DNA of 64,000 nucleotides from CANMXU01 sp052030545 (GCF_052030545.1 NZ_JBPDIH010000002.1:186001-250000), one strand, 5' to 3'; positions 8,675 through 17,765 are shown, numbered from the stretch's first letter. The notes: generated by a model from the letters alone, not told the origin. Program-made: numbers and translations.

Positions 8675-10978
8675 TTATTTTTTTAATTGGCCAAATCGTC
8701 TTTGATATAAAGTTTTATGCAGCTCTTTTGTCGCTTTCACTAATGGTGCATAAGGTATATCTGTGGTACTGACAAAACCCACATTGTAATTTTCACCATC
8801 ATGAGCGCGGCCTGTTATCGGCGAATCTATATACTGGAACCAATGCGCACCAACCATATAAGGGTTATCAATGACAGTATTCATATAGTCTTGCCACATT
8901 TCCCCTCTATTTTCGTGATCAACTGCGTGAACAATTCCAGGATGTGGCGCACCCGATATAGTTGTCCCCATATGGAATTCACCTATAAGGCTTGGCATAT
9001 CAAGGTCAGCTAAAAAAGACCAAGTACTATCATCTAAACCTTCGCGATAATAATTGTAACTGATTACATCAGCGTATTTTTTAGCTGAATAATGTGCTTC
9101 TGGAGATGTTCCCCATGAGGTAAATCGAGCTCCCATATACATATGATTTGGCATGAACTCTTCAATAGCATGACTAACAACTCGAAAGTATTCATCTGAA
9201 TATAGCGTTAATAATGCTGACATATCGGCAAGCATTTTTTCTGAAAATACTTTGTCTTCCTTGAAATTAACTCCTTTCGAAAATTCAGCCCAAGAATTGA
9301 TATCTTTCTGCCAAGCATCATTTAGCTTCGCTAAAGAGTCATATTCTTGTTTTAAATGGTTAACAAAGGCCAATTTAGTAGGACTTTCTTCAGCATTTCT
9401 ACTGAAAGCATCTAATACAATACCGTATTGACGAATGGGCGCACCTTTCCCGCCCCAGCTCATCTCATTATCGATAAAAACACCGATACACCATGGGCTA
9501 TTAAGTACTTCCTCAGAAATAACTTTTGCGGTTATTTTTGCCCTTTTTACAAACTCGGTATCAAACGGATCAGGCATAGCCCCCCAGTAATCAAAGCCAG
9601 AACTAACCGTTTTAAAGTCGCCAATGATCCAACCATTGGCAAAATAAGGAATGCGTTTGTTTTGATAAAAAGCAGGATCTACCCAATTGCCCATTGATGT
9701 GAATCCCCAATCAACCATACGGTCAACGGTGGTATCACGCCACTGCGTTAAGTAAGAACCTCGGTAGGTTTCACCATAACGACGCTCTAAATTTGCTTGA
9801 TAAAAGCTATAGACCTCGCCATGTTCTATTGGCCCCATGTGGGCACTTCTTCGATAACCATAATGCTTGGCAAATTTATCATCGTAACTCGGTAGTGCTG
9901 CAAACATATTATGACGTTGTTGATTGGTGATAAATTTTGTTTTTCTTACCTGTGTATAGTCCCCCGAAATACCTTGTGAATCTTCAGGAGTTACATCATT
10001 TGGAACTACGTAGCGGACGCTGTCATCTTTAAAATCAACCCCGGTAAACGTGGAAGTATTAGACATGCGAATGTTAGCTATACCGGTTGAGAAAAATAGG
10101 TAGCCTTCAGGGTCAACTAATGACCATTGGTTACCAACCTTCTCTGCTCTAAAATAACCAGTTGCCTCAAGTTTTGGCCCATCTTTCCAGCCACCAAATA
10201 GACTTCTTTGCGGTAATGGTTTTGAAACAGATAACTGTGCAAGCTCTTTCTTCGCAATTTCACGTAATTCCTGTGACGACGAAACTTTAATAGCAAAGTT
10301 TTTATCCGCTCGTTGCCCGAATTTATCAACAATCGCAGTTAAACTTAATGGATCAGCTTTCGGAGACTCAACAATACGTATATTATCAAGTAAGATTTTA
10401 TTCTCATGTATAGCAGAGTCTACTGAGAACTTAATGCTTGATACTTCTGAAAAATCAACTTTCGTTTTACCGCCTCGTAAGATCATTTTATGAGCATCTG
10501 ATTTAAATGATGGTGGTGCATCACGAAGACCTGTATCTTCATTCAAACCGATACCAGCTAACTCAAAATAATAAGTCCCTTGAGCGTTTGAACCGATAGC
10601 AACCGAGCGCCGTAAAGACTTACTCGACTTGCCCGTAACCGTCGCTATTAAGTTAATCGTTTTATTGGTAGGGTTTTGCGCTTCGAATGCTAAAACATAA
10701 TATTGAAAGTTATTGTTTTTCCATGGCTTATCTTTGCTAAAAATCACACCTGATGAGGCATGTTTATTTGAAAAATCAATAGCTAATGCTGTTGAATCAT
10801 TCAGTTTAGCTACGGATATGTTAGCGTTAGTCGTAACAACAAACTCAGGAATAGCAGCACTTTCAAAATCAGTGATCATCAATGCTTGATCACTTTCTAA
10901 TTTGCTAGTGGTATTAGCTGATGCCTGGATTGAGTTAACCAATATTAGGGTAGATAACAGTATACTTGGTTTAATCAT
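8675..10978 (-). CDS. GH50 beta-agarase
   Basis: 767 residues from ATG 10978, with AAAGG 9 bases upstream; a start at 11038 would put 20 charged residues before the signal peptide MIKPSILLSTLILVNSIQAS. The N-terminal 200 residues form a beta-rich, CBM-like domain. The (beta/alpha)8 domain begins around GYFRAEKVGNQWSLVDPEGY. The expected acid/base Glu is in IDNEMSWGG (about 505) and the nucleophile Glu in SLIGEFHMG (about 667). GH50 enzymes cut beta-1,4 links of agarose, often exolytically, giving neoagarobiose or neoagarotetraose. It lies in line with the GH16 and GH117 genes. Exo versus endo mode cannot be told from sequence. Confidence 0.93.
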   Translation of the reverse strand: MIKPSILLSTLILVNSIQASANTTSKLESDQALMITDFESAAIPEFVVTTNANISVAKLNDSTALAIDFSNKHASSGVIFSKDKPWKNNNFQYYVLAFEAQNPTNKTINLIATVTGKSSKSLRRSVAIGSNAQGTYYFELAGIGLNEDTGLRDAPPSFKSDAHKMILRGGKTKVDFSEVSSIKFSVDSAIHENKILLDNIRIVESPKADPLSLTAIVDKFGQRADKNFAIKVSSSQELREIAKKELAQLSVSKPLPQRSLFGGWKDGPKLEATGYFRAEKVGNQWSLVDPEGYLFFSTGIANIRMSNTSTFTGVDFKDDSVRYVVPNDVTPEDSQGISGDYTQVRKTKFITNQQRHNMFAALPSYDDKFAKHYGYRRSAHMGPIEHGEVYSFYQANLERRYGETYRGSYLTQWRDTTVDRMVDWGFTSMGNWVDPAFYQNKRIPYFANGWIIGDFKTVSSGFDYWGAMPDPFDTEFVKRAKITAKVISEEVLNSPWCIGVFIDNEMSWGGKGAPIRQYGIVLDAFSRNAEESPTKLAFVNHLKQEYDSLAKLNDAWQKDINSWAEFSKGVNFKEDKVFSEKMLADMSALLTLYSDEYFRVVSHAIEEFMPNHMYMGARFTSWGTSPEAHYSAKKYADVISYNYYREGLDDSTWSFLADLDMPSLIGEFHMGTTISGAPHPGIVHAVDHENRGEMWQDYMNTVIDNPYMVGAHWFQYIDSPITGRAHDGENYNVGFVSTTDIPYAPLVKATKELHKTLYQRRFGQLKK

Positions 10979-11111
10979 ACGTATTAACCTTTTATCTATA
11001 TCGAGAATATGGCAATATTTTTTGTTAATATTTAACAATTTTCATTTAAGCAAAGTAATATATCAGTCCAAAATAAAACTAAACTTGCAATACTCAAATC
11101 TGAAAGCCGAT

Positions 11112-12326
11112 TTATTTTACTTGCTTTGTCGCTGCTATTGCTTTTTTCTTGCGCTCAGCACGTAACTCTTTACTTAACCCTTGAGCAAAATAAACACTTG
11201 GATCATGAATCACATCAGTGTTATCCATATCTGCCGAGCGAGGTGTTTGATACTGCAAGTTACAGTCAAATCGTCCTAAAAAGCTAAATTTATTATCAAC
11301 TTTTGTATGATCACAAAAGTGTGAAAGTCCCCACTCAAAACCTTGACCTTTGCCTTCGCTAATAAAAACATCAGGAATGTAAGGGCCTGCACCAACAGGC
11401 ATCAAGGCTGTTACCGAAGCGACTTCAAAATTAACGCCATCTGGAGAATATTGAATAGTATTACTTTCAATACCATTACGAATACAGAATGCAGCAACAC
11501 CATCACCAAAACGAAACACAGTTGTTTCATGACCTGAATTAAGTACAGGATTGAGTGGGTGTTTAGTAAATGGTCCCAATGGTTCATCAGCAATAGCTAA
11601 ACCATTAACCACTAGATATTGGGGGCGAATACCTAAAGCTGCTTTATAATACACATATATTTGATCATTAATAACAATAGGATATGGGCCATGAACAGAG
11701 TACTGATCCCAATCACCTTCTGGACCATTGTCAATAACAGGAAAACCACATGGAGTCCAAGGTCCTTCTGGCGAATCTGCTGATGCGACAGTAACAGGGC
11801 AATGATCTCCCTTAGTGCCACTTGCTTCAACAAATGCTTGATAATATAAATAATACTTCCCTTTCCATACCAAAATATCAGGGGTACAAACAGCGCGCCA
11901 GCCAAGCATTGGTTTTTCTGGTCTTTTTATCGCGACTCCCTGCTCTTGCCACGTAAAACCATCTGCACTGGTAGCAAACCAAACTTCGGCCAAATCCCAA
12001 TCCATTGACGGAATATCATCAGTGCAAAGTTCTGCTCCTCGAGGTGGTTCGATGGTATCTCGCTTGGTATACCAAATATAATAACGACCATTTTCACAAA
12101 TTATTTTTGATGGGTCGCGTCGAGAAATCTTTCCATCTCGGTCACCATAGTCAAAACCATCAACCTCAGTATATTTAAAACTAGTAAATAGTGAGTTTTC
12201 TTCAGGCCTTGGTGTAGGGTACTTATCGTAAAGACGCTCCATAGCTGAACTCAAATTCATATCAGGTTTAGTTCTAGCGAGGAGCCAAGGAAAACCTGAG
12301 CAATTTTTACTATCACTTTCATTCAT
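11112..12326 (-). CDS. GH117 alpha-1,3-L-neoagarobiose hydrolase
   Basis: 404 residues with no signal peptide, so probably cytoplasmic. The sequence shows the five-bladed propeller pattern with repeated WxxxYYLYY-type strands and the N-terminal SxAxxR helix signature (SSAMER, about residues 26-31), which swaps between subunits of GH117 dimers. RRDPSKI carries a candidate catalytic Asp and the C-terminal segment has HDPSVYFA. GH117 removes 3,6-anhydro-L-galactose from the non-reducing end of neoagarobiose, the final step of agar breakdown. It is the most upstream gene of the minus-strand agar operon, and its promoter region holds a 17-bp palindrome. Confidence 0.93.
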   Translation of the reverse strand: MNESDSKNCSGFPWLLARTKPDMNLSSAMERLYDKYPTPRPEENSLFTSFKYTEVDGFDYGDRDGKISRRDPSKIICENGRYYIWYTKRDTIEPPRGAELCTDDIPSMDWDLAEVWFATSADGFTWQEQGVAIKRPEKPMLGWRAVCTPDILVWKGKYYLYYQAFVEASGTKGDHCPVTVASADSPEGPWTPCGFPVIDNGPEGDWDQYSVHGPYPIVINDQIYVYYKAALGIRPQYLVVNGLAIADEPLGPFTKHPLNPVLNSGHETTVFRFGDGVAAFCIRNGIESNTIQYSPDGVNFEVASVTALMPVGAGPYIPDVFISEGKGQGFEWGLSHFCDHTKVDNKFSFLGRFDCNLQYQTPRSADMDNTDVIHDPSVYFAQGLSKELRAERKKKAIAATKQVK

Positions 12327-12410
12327 TATTTTAGCTCTATTTCTTTATATATTTTATTAGATCCAAATTGATAGACATAATAATACAACAATTAAGTAAA
12401 ACCATTATAC

Positions 12411-12427
12411 GTTTCTATTATAGAAAC
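12411..12427 (-). promoter_or_regulatory. Palindromic operator candidate upstream of the GH117 gene
   Basis: GTTTCTATTATAGAAAC is a perfect palindrome (arms GTTTCTA / TAGAAAC) 84 bases before the GH117 start codon. Its position fits a regulator of the agar operon. I found no second copy in front of the other agar genes, and no regulator gene is visible in the window. Confidence 0.4.
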
Positions 12428-12496
12428 ACAATAATAAATCTATTAAAATATTTTTCACATTGATATTTGATTATTGGCAAAACACAATAAAACTAA

Positions 12497-12659
12497 CAAA
12501 GTATATTTAACTTCTCTTACTACTACCGAGATAGTCGAAGCCAAGTGGGCTTCTCAGCGAGTTGGGATATTAACGAAAACTTCACTGTAGTCACTAATGC
12601 AACAAAATTAACAGGTGAGCCACCTATATTCCAATTTGAATACGAAACACAATGGAAAT
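12497..12659 (+). pseudogene. Remnant of a second TonB-dependent receptor, cut by the IS element
   Basis: The short open frame reads FNFSYYYRDSRSQVG followed by SWDINENFTVVTNATKLTGE and PPIFQFEYETQWK. This matches the end of a TonB receptor barrel, where YDINENFT... and ...NLTGEP are typical. The frame then runs into the left end of the IS, which supplies the stop TAA. The final barrel strand is missing and is not found on the far side of the IS. The sequence is not derived from the intact receptor at 2488-5121. Confidence 0.75.
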
Positions 12660-12724
12660 TGTAACGGTATAATTTAACTAGAGACTTCGTTAGAGGTATT
12701 ATTACTTAAAATAACGAGGTTAAA

Positions 12725-13027
12725 ATGCCAAAGAAAATATTATCCGCAGAGTTCAAACGTGAATGTGCAGAGTTAGTTATCAACCATGGATATAAACATA
12801 GTGATGCTGCCGCAGCAATGGATGTTAGTTTATCTTCAATGCAACGCTGGGTTAGTCAATACCGTAAAGAACAAAAAGGTATTACACCTAAACCAAGTGC
12901 TTTAACACCAGAGCAAATACGTATTCAAGAACTTGAAAAACAAGTAAAACAGTTGAAAAGTGACGATCAACTATTAAAAAAAGCGTCGGCCTTTTTCGCT
13001 ATGGAAATGAACAACGGCAACAAATAG
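12725..13027 (+). CDS. IS3-family transposase OrfA
   Basis: 100 residues. An N-terminal helix-turn-helix (FKRECAELVINHGYKHSDAA, then SLSSMQRWVSQYR) recognises the IS ends. A leucine-zipper-like segment (IQELEKQVKQLKSDDQLLKK) follows. A slippery A_AAA_AAA heptamer lies at 12976-12982 near the end. A -1 shift there gives the frame SVGLFRYGNEQRQQIAVKLK, which continues directly into OrfB, so the active transposase is an OrfAB fusion. OrfA alone usually acts as a regulator in this family. Confidence 0.92.
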   Translation: MPKKILSAEFKRECAELVINHGYKHSDAAAAMDVSLSSMQRWVSQYRKEQKGITPKPSALTPEQIRIQELEKQVKQLKSDDQLLKKASAFFAMEMNNGNK

Positions 13028-13035
13028 CTGTAAAA

Positions 13036-13872
13036 TTGAAGAAGGCTGGAAGTAATGTTCAGCAAGTTTGTCGATGTTTATCTATTGCACCGAGTACGTT
13101 TTATTATCGAGCTAAGCCTAAAGTTATTGATGCTGAGCAAGTAAAGCTTGAAGCGGCTATGAAACAAGTTCACGTTGATATGGATGCCACTTATGGCAAA
13201 CGAAGAATGCTAACGGAACTACAAGCTATGGGCTTTGACTTAGGCATTCATAAGGTAAGAACATCGATGAAGCGATTGAGGCTTATAGCTAAACGACCAA
13301 AGCAGCACCGTTACCCAGCGGGCGGCAAAGCATCTGTTATTGCACCTAATTACTTAAACAGGCAATTTAACCCTGAGCAGATAAATACCTTATGGTCTGG
13401 CGATATTACCTATATTCGCACACAACAAGGCTGGTTGTATTTAGCGGTTATTATGGATTTATGCTCACGTAAAGTGATCAGTTGGGCTTTCTCTGATAAG
13501 CCTAACAGCGAACTAACAACGAGAGCATTGCGGCTAGCGGTTAATAAGCGGCAACCTAATGACAGTGTCATATTCCATAGTGATCAAGGTGTGCAATATA
13601 CGAGTAAGACATTTCAACTATCATTGAAAGAGCATGGCTTAATATCAAGTATGAGTCGTCGAGGAAATTGCCTAGATAATGCTGTGACAGAAAGGTTCTT
13701 CCGCAGCTTAAAGTCAGAGAGAGTTAATTATCGTCGTTATCAATCAAGACGAGAAGCGATGGCTGATATTATTGATTATATCGAGCCGTTTTATAATCAA
13801 AAGCGGCGACATTACAAATTAGGAAATATCTCACCAGCAGAATATGAAATGAAATTACTAAAAAGTGCCTAA
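13036..13872 (+). CDS. IS3-family transposase OrfB (DDE integrase part)
   Basis: 278 residues from a TTG, but the same frame is open back to 12982 and is normally entered by -1 frameshifting from OrfA. An HTH_21-type segment (ATYGKRRMLTELQAMGFDLG) is followed by the rve integrase core. The DDE triad lies in LWSGDITYIR, IFHSDQGVQYTS and CLDNAVTERFFRSLK. The C-terminus FYNQKRRHYKLGNISPAEYE is standard. No stop or frame damage is seen, so it looks functional. Confidence 0.92.
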   Translation: MKKAGSNVQQVCRCLSIAPSTFYYRAKPKVIDAEQVKLEAAMKQVHVDMDATYGKRRMLTELQAMGFDLGIHKVRTSMKRLRLIAKRPKQHRYPAGGKASVIAPNYLNRQFNPEQINTLWSGDITYIRTQQGWLYLAVIMDLCSRKVISWAFSDKPNSELTTRALRLAVNKRQPNDSVIFHSDQGVQYTSKTFQLSLKEHGLISSMSRRGNCLDNAVTERFFRSLKSERVNYRRYQSRREAMADIIDYIEPFYNQKRRHYKLGNISPAEYEMKLLKSA

Positions 13873-13902
13873 ACAAGTCTCTAAATTAAGTTGACCGTTA
13901 CA

Positions 13903-13980
13903 TCAGCTTATGGTTAACATTTGTCAGCTTATGGTTAACATTTGTCAGCTTATGGTTAACATTTGTCAGCTTATGATTTA
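13903..13980. repeat. 21-bp tandem repeat, 3.7 copies, at the 3' side of parE
   Basis: The identical unit begins TCAGCTTATGG, contains GTTAACATTTG, and occupies 13903-13923, 13924-13944 and 13945-13965. A fourth, partial copy (13966-13980) has one change before it diverges. The array starts at the first base after the IS right end and stops 9 bases before the parE stop codon. It is contiguous, without spacers. Confidence 0.9.
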
Positions 13981-13989
13981 TTTACCAAC

Positions 13990-15876
13990 TTAAATTTCAG
14001 CCATGTTGCCTTTTTCTTGCAACCATGATTTACGATCGCCACTGCGTTTTTTCGACAACAACATGTCCATTAACTCCATCGTTTCTGAGTGCTCATCAAC
14101 GGTTAATTGCACTAAACGACGGGTATTAGGATCCATCGTCGTTTCACGCAGCTGTAGCGGGTTCATTTCACCTAAACCTTTAAAGCGCTGCACGTTAACT
14201 TTGCCACGTTTTTTCTCTGCTTCAATACGGTCAATAATGCCATCTTTTTCCGCTTCATCGAGTGCGTAAAAAACTTCTTTACCAACATCAATACGATAAA
14301 GTGGCGGCATGGCAACATAAACGTGTCCCGCTTGAACTAGCGGTAGAAAATGCTGAGTAAATAAGGCGCACAATAAGGTGGCAATGTGAAGACCGTCAGA
14401 GTCAGCATCGGCAAGAATACATATTTTACCGTAGCGCAATTCTGATAAGTCTTCAGTATCTGGGTCGATACCAAGAGCAACGGAAATATCGTGCACTTCT
14501 TGTGATGCTAAGATTTGCCCCGAATCCACTTCCCACGTATTTAAGATTTTACCACGTAGCGGCATGATGGCTTGAAACTCGCGATCGCGTGCTTGTTTGG
14601 CACTACCGCCCGCAGAATCACCTTCCACTAAAAATAGTTCTGTGCGATCAATATCTTGGCTACCACAATCGGTTAGTTTTCCAGGTAATGCTGGCCCTTG
14701 AGTAATTTTTTTACGGACAATTTTTTTACTGGCGCGTAAGCGACGTTGCGCATTTGAAATACAAAAATCCGCTAAAGCTTCAGCTATTTCTGTATGTTCG
14801 TTTAGCCATAAACTAAATGAGTCTTTAACCACGCCGGTAACAAAAGCGGCGCATTGGCGTGAAGATAAACGCTCTTTAGTTTGACCGGCAAACTGCGGAT
14901 CTTGCATTTTAACCGACAAAATATATGAACACTTATCCCAAATATCGTCAGGAGTTAATTTGACGCCACGTGGAATAAGATTTCGAAACTCACAAAACTC
15001 ACGCATTGATTCCAATAAGCCTTGGCGTAAGCCGTTAACATGGGTACCACCTTGCACGGTTGGAATTAAGTTTACATAACTTTCACCAACACTTTCACCG
15101 CCTTCAGGTAACCAAGTTACCGCCCAATCGGCGGCTTCAGAATGGGCAGCAAAAGTCCCCACAAACGGCTCTTCAGGCAGACTAACGTAACTTTTAACTG
15201 ACTCTTTTAAATAGTCAACTAGGCCGTCTTCATAACACCACTGGTATTTTTTATCTTCATTTTTATCGTGAAACTTGATCGTTAAACCGGGGCATAAAAC
15301 CGCTTTGGCTTTTAGTAAATGTACTAAGCGACGAGCTGAAAAATTGGGTGAATCAAAATAACTTGCATCAGGCCAAAACTTTACGCGCGTGCCGGTATTG
15401 CGACGACCAACTGTGCCGGTTTCATGCAGCTCTTCAACTTTATGACCATTTTCAAATGCCATTTCAAACACTTTACTGTCACGACGTACCGCAACATCAA
15501 CCCGTGTTGATAACGCATTCACCACAGAAATACCAACACCGTGTAAACCACCTGAAAATTGATAGTTTTTATTAGAAAACTTACCACCAGCGTGCAATTT
15601 ACAAAAGATTAATTCAATGCCCGACACCCCTTCTTCTGGGTGAATATCGGTTGGCATACCACGGCCATCATCAATAACCTCTAATGACTGATCTTTGTCT
15701 AAGATAACGGTAATGTTTTGAGCATGACCTGCCAACGCCTCATCGACCGAGTTATCGATAACTTCTTGCCCTAAATGATTTGGACGATTGGTATCGGTAT
15801 ACATTCCTGGACGATGTCGAACGGGATCTAAGCCACTAAGTACTTCAATTGATGCGGAATTATATTGTTCAGTCAT
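13990..15876 (-). CDS. parE: DNA topoisomerase IV subunit B
   Basis: 628 residues, the usual length for gammaproteobacterial ParE. The GHKL ATPase domain shows EVIDNSVDEALAG, DDGRGMP and GGLHGVGISVVNALS. The Toprim domain shows LVEGDSAGGSAKQARDR (Glu about 416) and LADADSDGLHI, and the end contains QRFKGLGEMNPLQL. With ParC it decatenates daughter chromosomes in the cytoplasm. It is the last gene of nudF-yqiB-cpdA-yqiA-parE, an order shared with E. coli. parC is not in the window. Its 3' flank is the tandem repeat and IS. Confidence 0.97.
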   Translation of the reverse strand: MTEQYNSASIEVLSGLDPVRHRPGMYTDTNRPNHLGQEVIDNSVDEALAGHAQNITVILDKDQSLEVIDDGRGMPTDIHPEEGVSGIELIFCKLHAGGKFSNKNYQFSGGLHGVGISVVNALSTRVDVAVRRDSKVFEMAFENGHKVEELHETGTVGRRNTGTRVKFWPDASYFDSPNFSARRLVHLLKAKAVLCPGLTIKFHDKNEDKKYQWCYEDGLVDYLKESVKSYVSLPEEPFVGTFAAHSEAADWAVTWLPEGGESVGESYVNLIPTVQGGTHVNGLRQGLLESMREFCEFRNLIPRGVKLTPDDIWDKCSYILSVKMQDPQFAGQTKERLSSRQCAAFVTGVVKDSFSLWLNEHTEIAEALADFCISNAQRRLRASKKIVRKKITQGPALPGKLTDCGSQDIDRTELFLVEGDSAGGSAKQARDREFQAIMPLRGKILNTWEVDSGQILASQEVHDISVALGIDPDTEDLSELRYGKICILADADSDGLHIATLLCALFTQHFLPLVQAGHVYVAMPPLYRIDVGKEVFYALDEAEKDGIIDRIEAEKKRGKVNVQRFKGLGEMNPLQLRETTMDPNTRRLVQLTVDEHSETMELMDMLLSKKRSGDRKSWLQEKGNMAEI

Positions 15877-15934
15877 GTGAGTATCGGGTCGTTTTCTGAT
15901 GGTTAAAAGTTATTGTTATATGCCTTTGGCTAGG

Positions 15935-16519
15935 TTACACCAATTGAAAAAATTGGGCGATAGTTGGCAACATTTTTTGATAATCTACAAAGCTATGATC
16001 GCCTCCTTGTTGAACAAGAAGTGTGCTTTGTTGGTATTTATCGACAGCCTGCTGATAATCTAACACTTCATCACCAGTTTGTACCATGACCAAGTAAGAT
16101 TTTTTTGCAATTATATGACACTCTAGCGCTTTAAGGTCGTCCATATGTTGCCGATCTACAATAAATTTCTCTTTTGTGTAAAGATTTTCCTGCTCGCCAA
16201 TATAATCCACTAACAACTGATACGGTTTAACCGCTGGATTAATTAACGCAGCGGGCACGTTAAATTTTTCACTTAAATAGGTGGCATAATAACCACCAAG
16301 CGATGAGCCCATTAATAACCAGCTATCTTGATTATTATTTGCCATTAACTGTTCAAGATAAGCAATTGCCTCTTGTGGTGCGCTCGGTAATTGCGGACAA
16401 ATAAAGTTAATGTCCGGGTGATTTTTTTGAAAAAACTGCTCACTCAAAACGGCTTTCATTGATTGCGGCGACGATTTAAAGCCGTGTAAATATAATATGT
16501 TGGTCGCCAAATTTAGCAC
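15935..16519 (-). CDS. yqiA: YqiA-type alpha/beta-hydrolase esterase
   Basis: 194 residues. The opening ILYLHGFKSSPQSMKA is characteristic of YqiA (UPF0227). The nucleophile elbow is GSSLGGYYAT (Ser about 72), a late Asp is in TGDEVLDY and the His in GGDHSFVDY, completing a Ser-Asp-His triad. The E. coli homologue hydrolyses acyl-CoA and short esters in vitro; the cellular substrate is not known. The start overlaps the cpdA stop by 7 bases, so the two are translationally coupled. Confidence 0.93.
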   Translation of the reverse strand: MLNLATNILYLHGFKSSPQSMKAVLSEQFFQKNHPDINFICPQLPSAPQEAIAYLEQLMANNNQDSWLLMGSSLGGYYATYLSEKFNVPAALINPAVKPYQLLVDYIGEQENLYTKEKFIVDRQHMDDLKALECHIIAKKSYLVMVQTGDEVLDYQQAVDKYQQSTLLVQQGGDHSFVDYQKMLPTIAQFFQLV

Positions 16520-17271
16520 TCCACCTGAATAATGTTAGTTTGAATATCACCACTGCCAGATAAGCAGAATAATCGATAAGCCGGTGGCAAAGGCAGCGCT
16601 TTTACTGTATCGGCTTGCGGGTCAAATTGAATGGACGTTGCCGGACAGGTATATAACGGGATGCTTCTGTCAAACCCGTTATAGGTTCTCACTTCAGCGC
16701 GATGCACATGTCCACAAGCAACAGCTTTAATTTGCTTGTGCTCACAGATAGCGTGCCAAAACTCAGTTTGGTTATTTAGGTGGTGCCGGTCAATAAAGTA
16801 GCCAAGGTCAATGGCGTGATGATGCATCATTACCAAGGTCGTTTTTTCAGCGTCCGCCTTCGCCATTAATTGCGTAAATTCATCTTGTTCAAAGTAACCT
16901 GCTGGCGTGTCACTTTTACTATTGAGCAATATTATTTGCCAATGAGGTTTGTCGATTACCTTCGCCTGCTGAAACGGGCTTTTATCGAGAAAACGGTTTA
17001 GTAAGTTGTGTTCGTCGTGATTACCGGCAACAAAATAAACCGGTATTTTAATAGCGGCTTGTGTGATTGCATCAACAAAATTTTGATACGAAGCTTCGCT
17101 ATGATCTTGGCTAAGATCACCGGTAAAAACAATAAAGTCAATCAGTTTGTTTTGTTTAATGTTTGCTAATACCGCACATAAATGTTGATAAACATTGGCA
17201 TGATGATGGCGGGCATTTTTATCGGCAAACAAATGACAATCGCTAATTTGAGCAAAATTAATTTTATACAT
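16513..17271 (-). CDS. cpdA: 3',5'-cyclic-AMP phosphodiesterase CpdA
   Basis: 252 residues of the calcineurin-like metallophosphoesterase fold. Metal-ligand motifs appear in order: SDCHLF (about 10), GDLSQD (about 51), GNHDE (about 82), MMHHHAID (about 150) and CGHVHRAE (about 187). CpdA hydrolyses cAMP and so tunes CRP-dependent gene control. It lies between yqiB and yqiA as in E. coli, which supports the orthology. Confidence 0.93.
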   Translation of the reverse strand: MYKINFAQISDCHLFADKNARHHHANVYQHLCAVLANIKQNKLIDFIVFTGDLSQDHSEASYQNFVDAITQAAIKIPVYFVAGNHDEHNLLNRFLDKSPFQQAKVIDKPHWQIILLNSKSDTPAGYFEQDEFTQLMAKADAEKTTLVMMHHHAIDLGYFIDRHHLNNQTEFWHAICEHKQIKAVACGHVHRAEVRTYNGFDRSIPLYTCPATSIQFDPQADTVKALPLPPAYRLFCLSGSGDIQTNIIQVEC

Positions 17272-17312
17272 ATATACAACAATCGATTTTAAAGTGGGTT
17301 AACAAATAGGCA

Positions 17313-17765
17313 TTAGTCAAACAAAGCGACATTTACCTGCCCCAATTGATGACAAACTTGTAACCATTCTTTTAAAAATTGGTTGGTTTGCTGCTTTTCA
17401 TCCGGTTGACGCATCGTTTTGTTAGGGTAGTCGTAACGAGGTTGTATATGTTTTATATCTTGACTAGAGATCACTTCTGCCATTTGCGCATCGTGATATA
17501 AACGGATAACCATCACAGGTTTAAGAAACTGATCTAAGTGCTGACCTAAAACATTACCGTCTTGGCTCATAGTCACTAATGAGGTATATCGGGTAATTTC
17601 ATCTATGGTAATTGAGTAAGACAAAAAGTCTGAAATAAAAAAACAACGCCGCTCACCTAGCTGCTCATTATCACTAAGTAACTTAAGTATTAACATATAG
17701 TTAACTGAACATAAGTTCATTAATCCGGTTAAGCTTGGTCGATATTTTTTAGTCACTTTACTCAT
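17313..17765 (-). CDS. yqiB: DUF1249 protein YqiB
   Basis: 150 residues from the ATG at 17765, whose ATGA overlaps the nudF stop; a longer version from 17813 would run 50 bases into nudF and has no family support. Conserved parts of the DUF1249 family are seen: YRPSLTGLMNLCSVNY, TRYTSLVTM, VIRLYHDAQMAEV and RYDYPNKTMRQPDEKQQTNQ. The function is unknown. It keeps a fixed place between nudF and cpdA in gammaproteobacteria. No signal or membrane segment is seen. Confidence 0.88.
   Translation of the reverse strand: MSKVTKKYRPSLTGLMNLCSVNYMLILKLLSDNEQLGERRCFFISDFLSYSITIDEITRYTSLVTMSQDGNVLGQHLDQFLKPVMVIRLYHDAQMAEVISSQDIKHIQPRYDYPNKTMRQPDEKQQTNQFLKEWLQVCHQLGQVNVALFD

Larger units (their letters stand above)
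12660..13902 (+). mobile_element. IS3-family insertion sequence, about 1.24 kb, apparently intact
   Basis: The ends are inverted repeats. Both begin TGTAACGGT when read inward and stay recognisable to AGAGACTT about 28 bases in. Inside are overlapping orfA and orfB with a slippery run. The bases flanking the ends (AAT on the left, TCA on the right) do not match, so there is no visible target duplication; this suggests a deletion or recombination after insertion. It separates the agar locus from parE. Confidence 0.88.

Noticed and set aside
12976..13036. Apparent frameshift mutation between orfA and orfB of the IS
   Set aside because: The slippery A_AAA_AAA and the continuous -1 frame are the normal programmed frameshift of IS3-family elements.
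13903..13980. Short regular repeats resembling a CRISPR array
   Set aside because: The 21-bp units are directly adjacent with no spacers and no cas genes are nearby; it is a simple tandem repeat.
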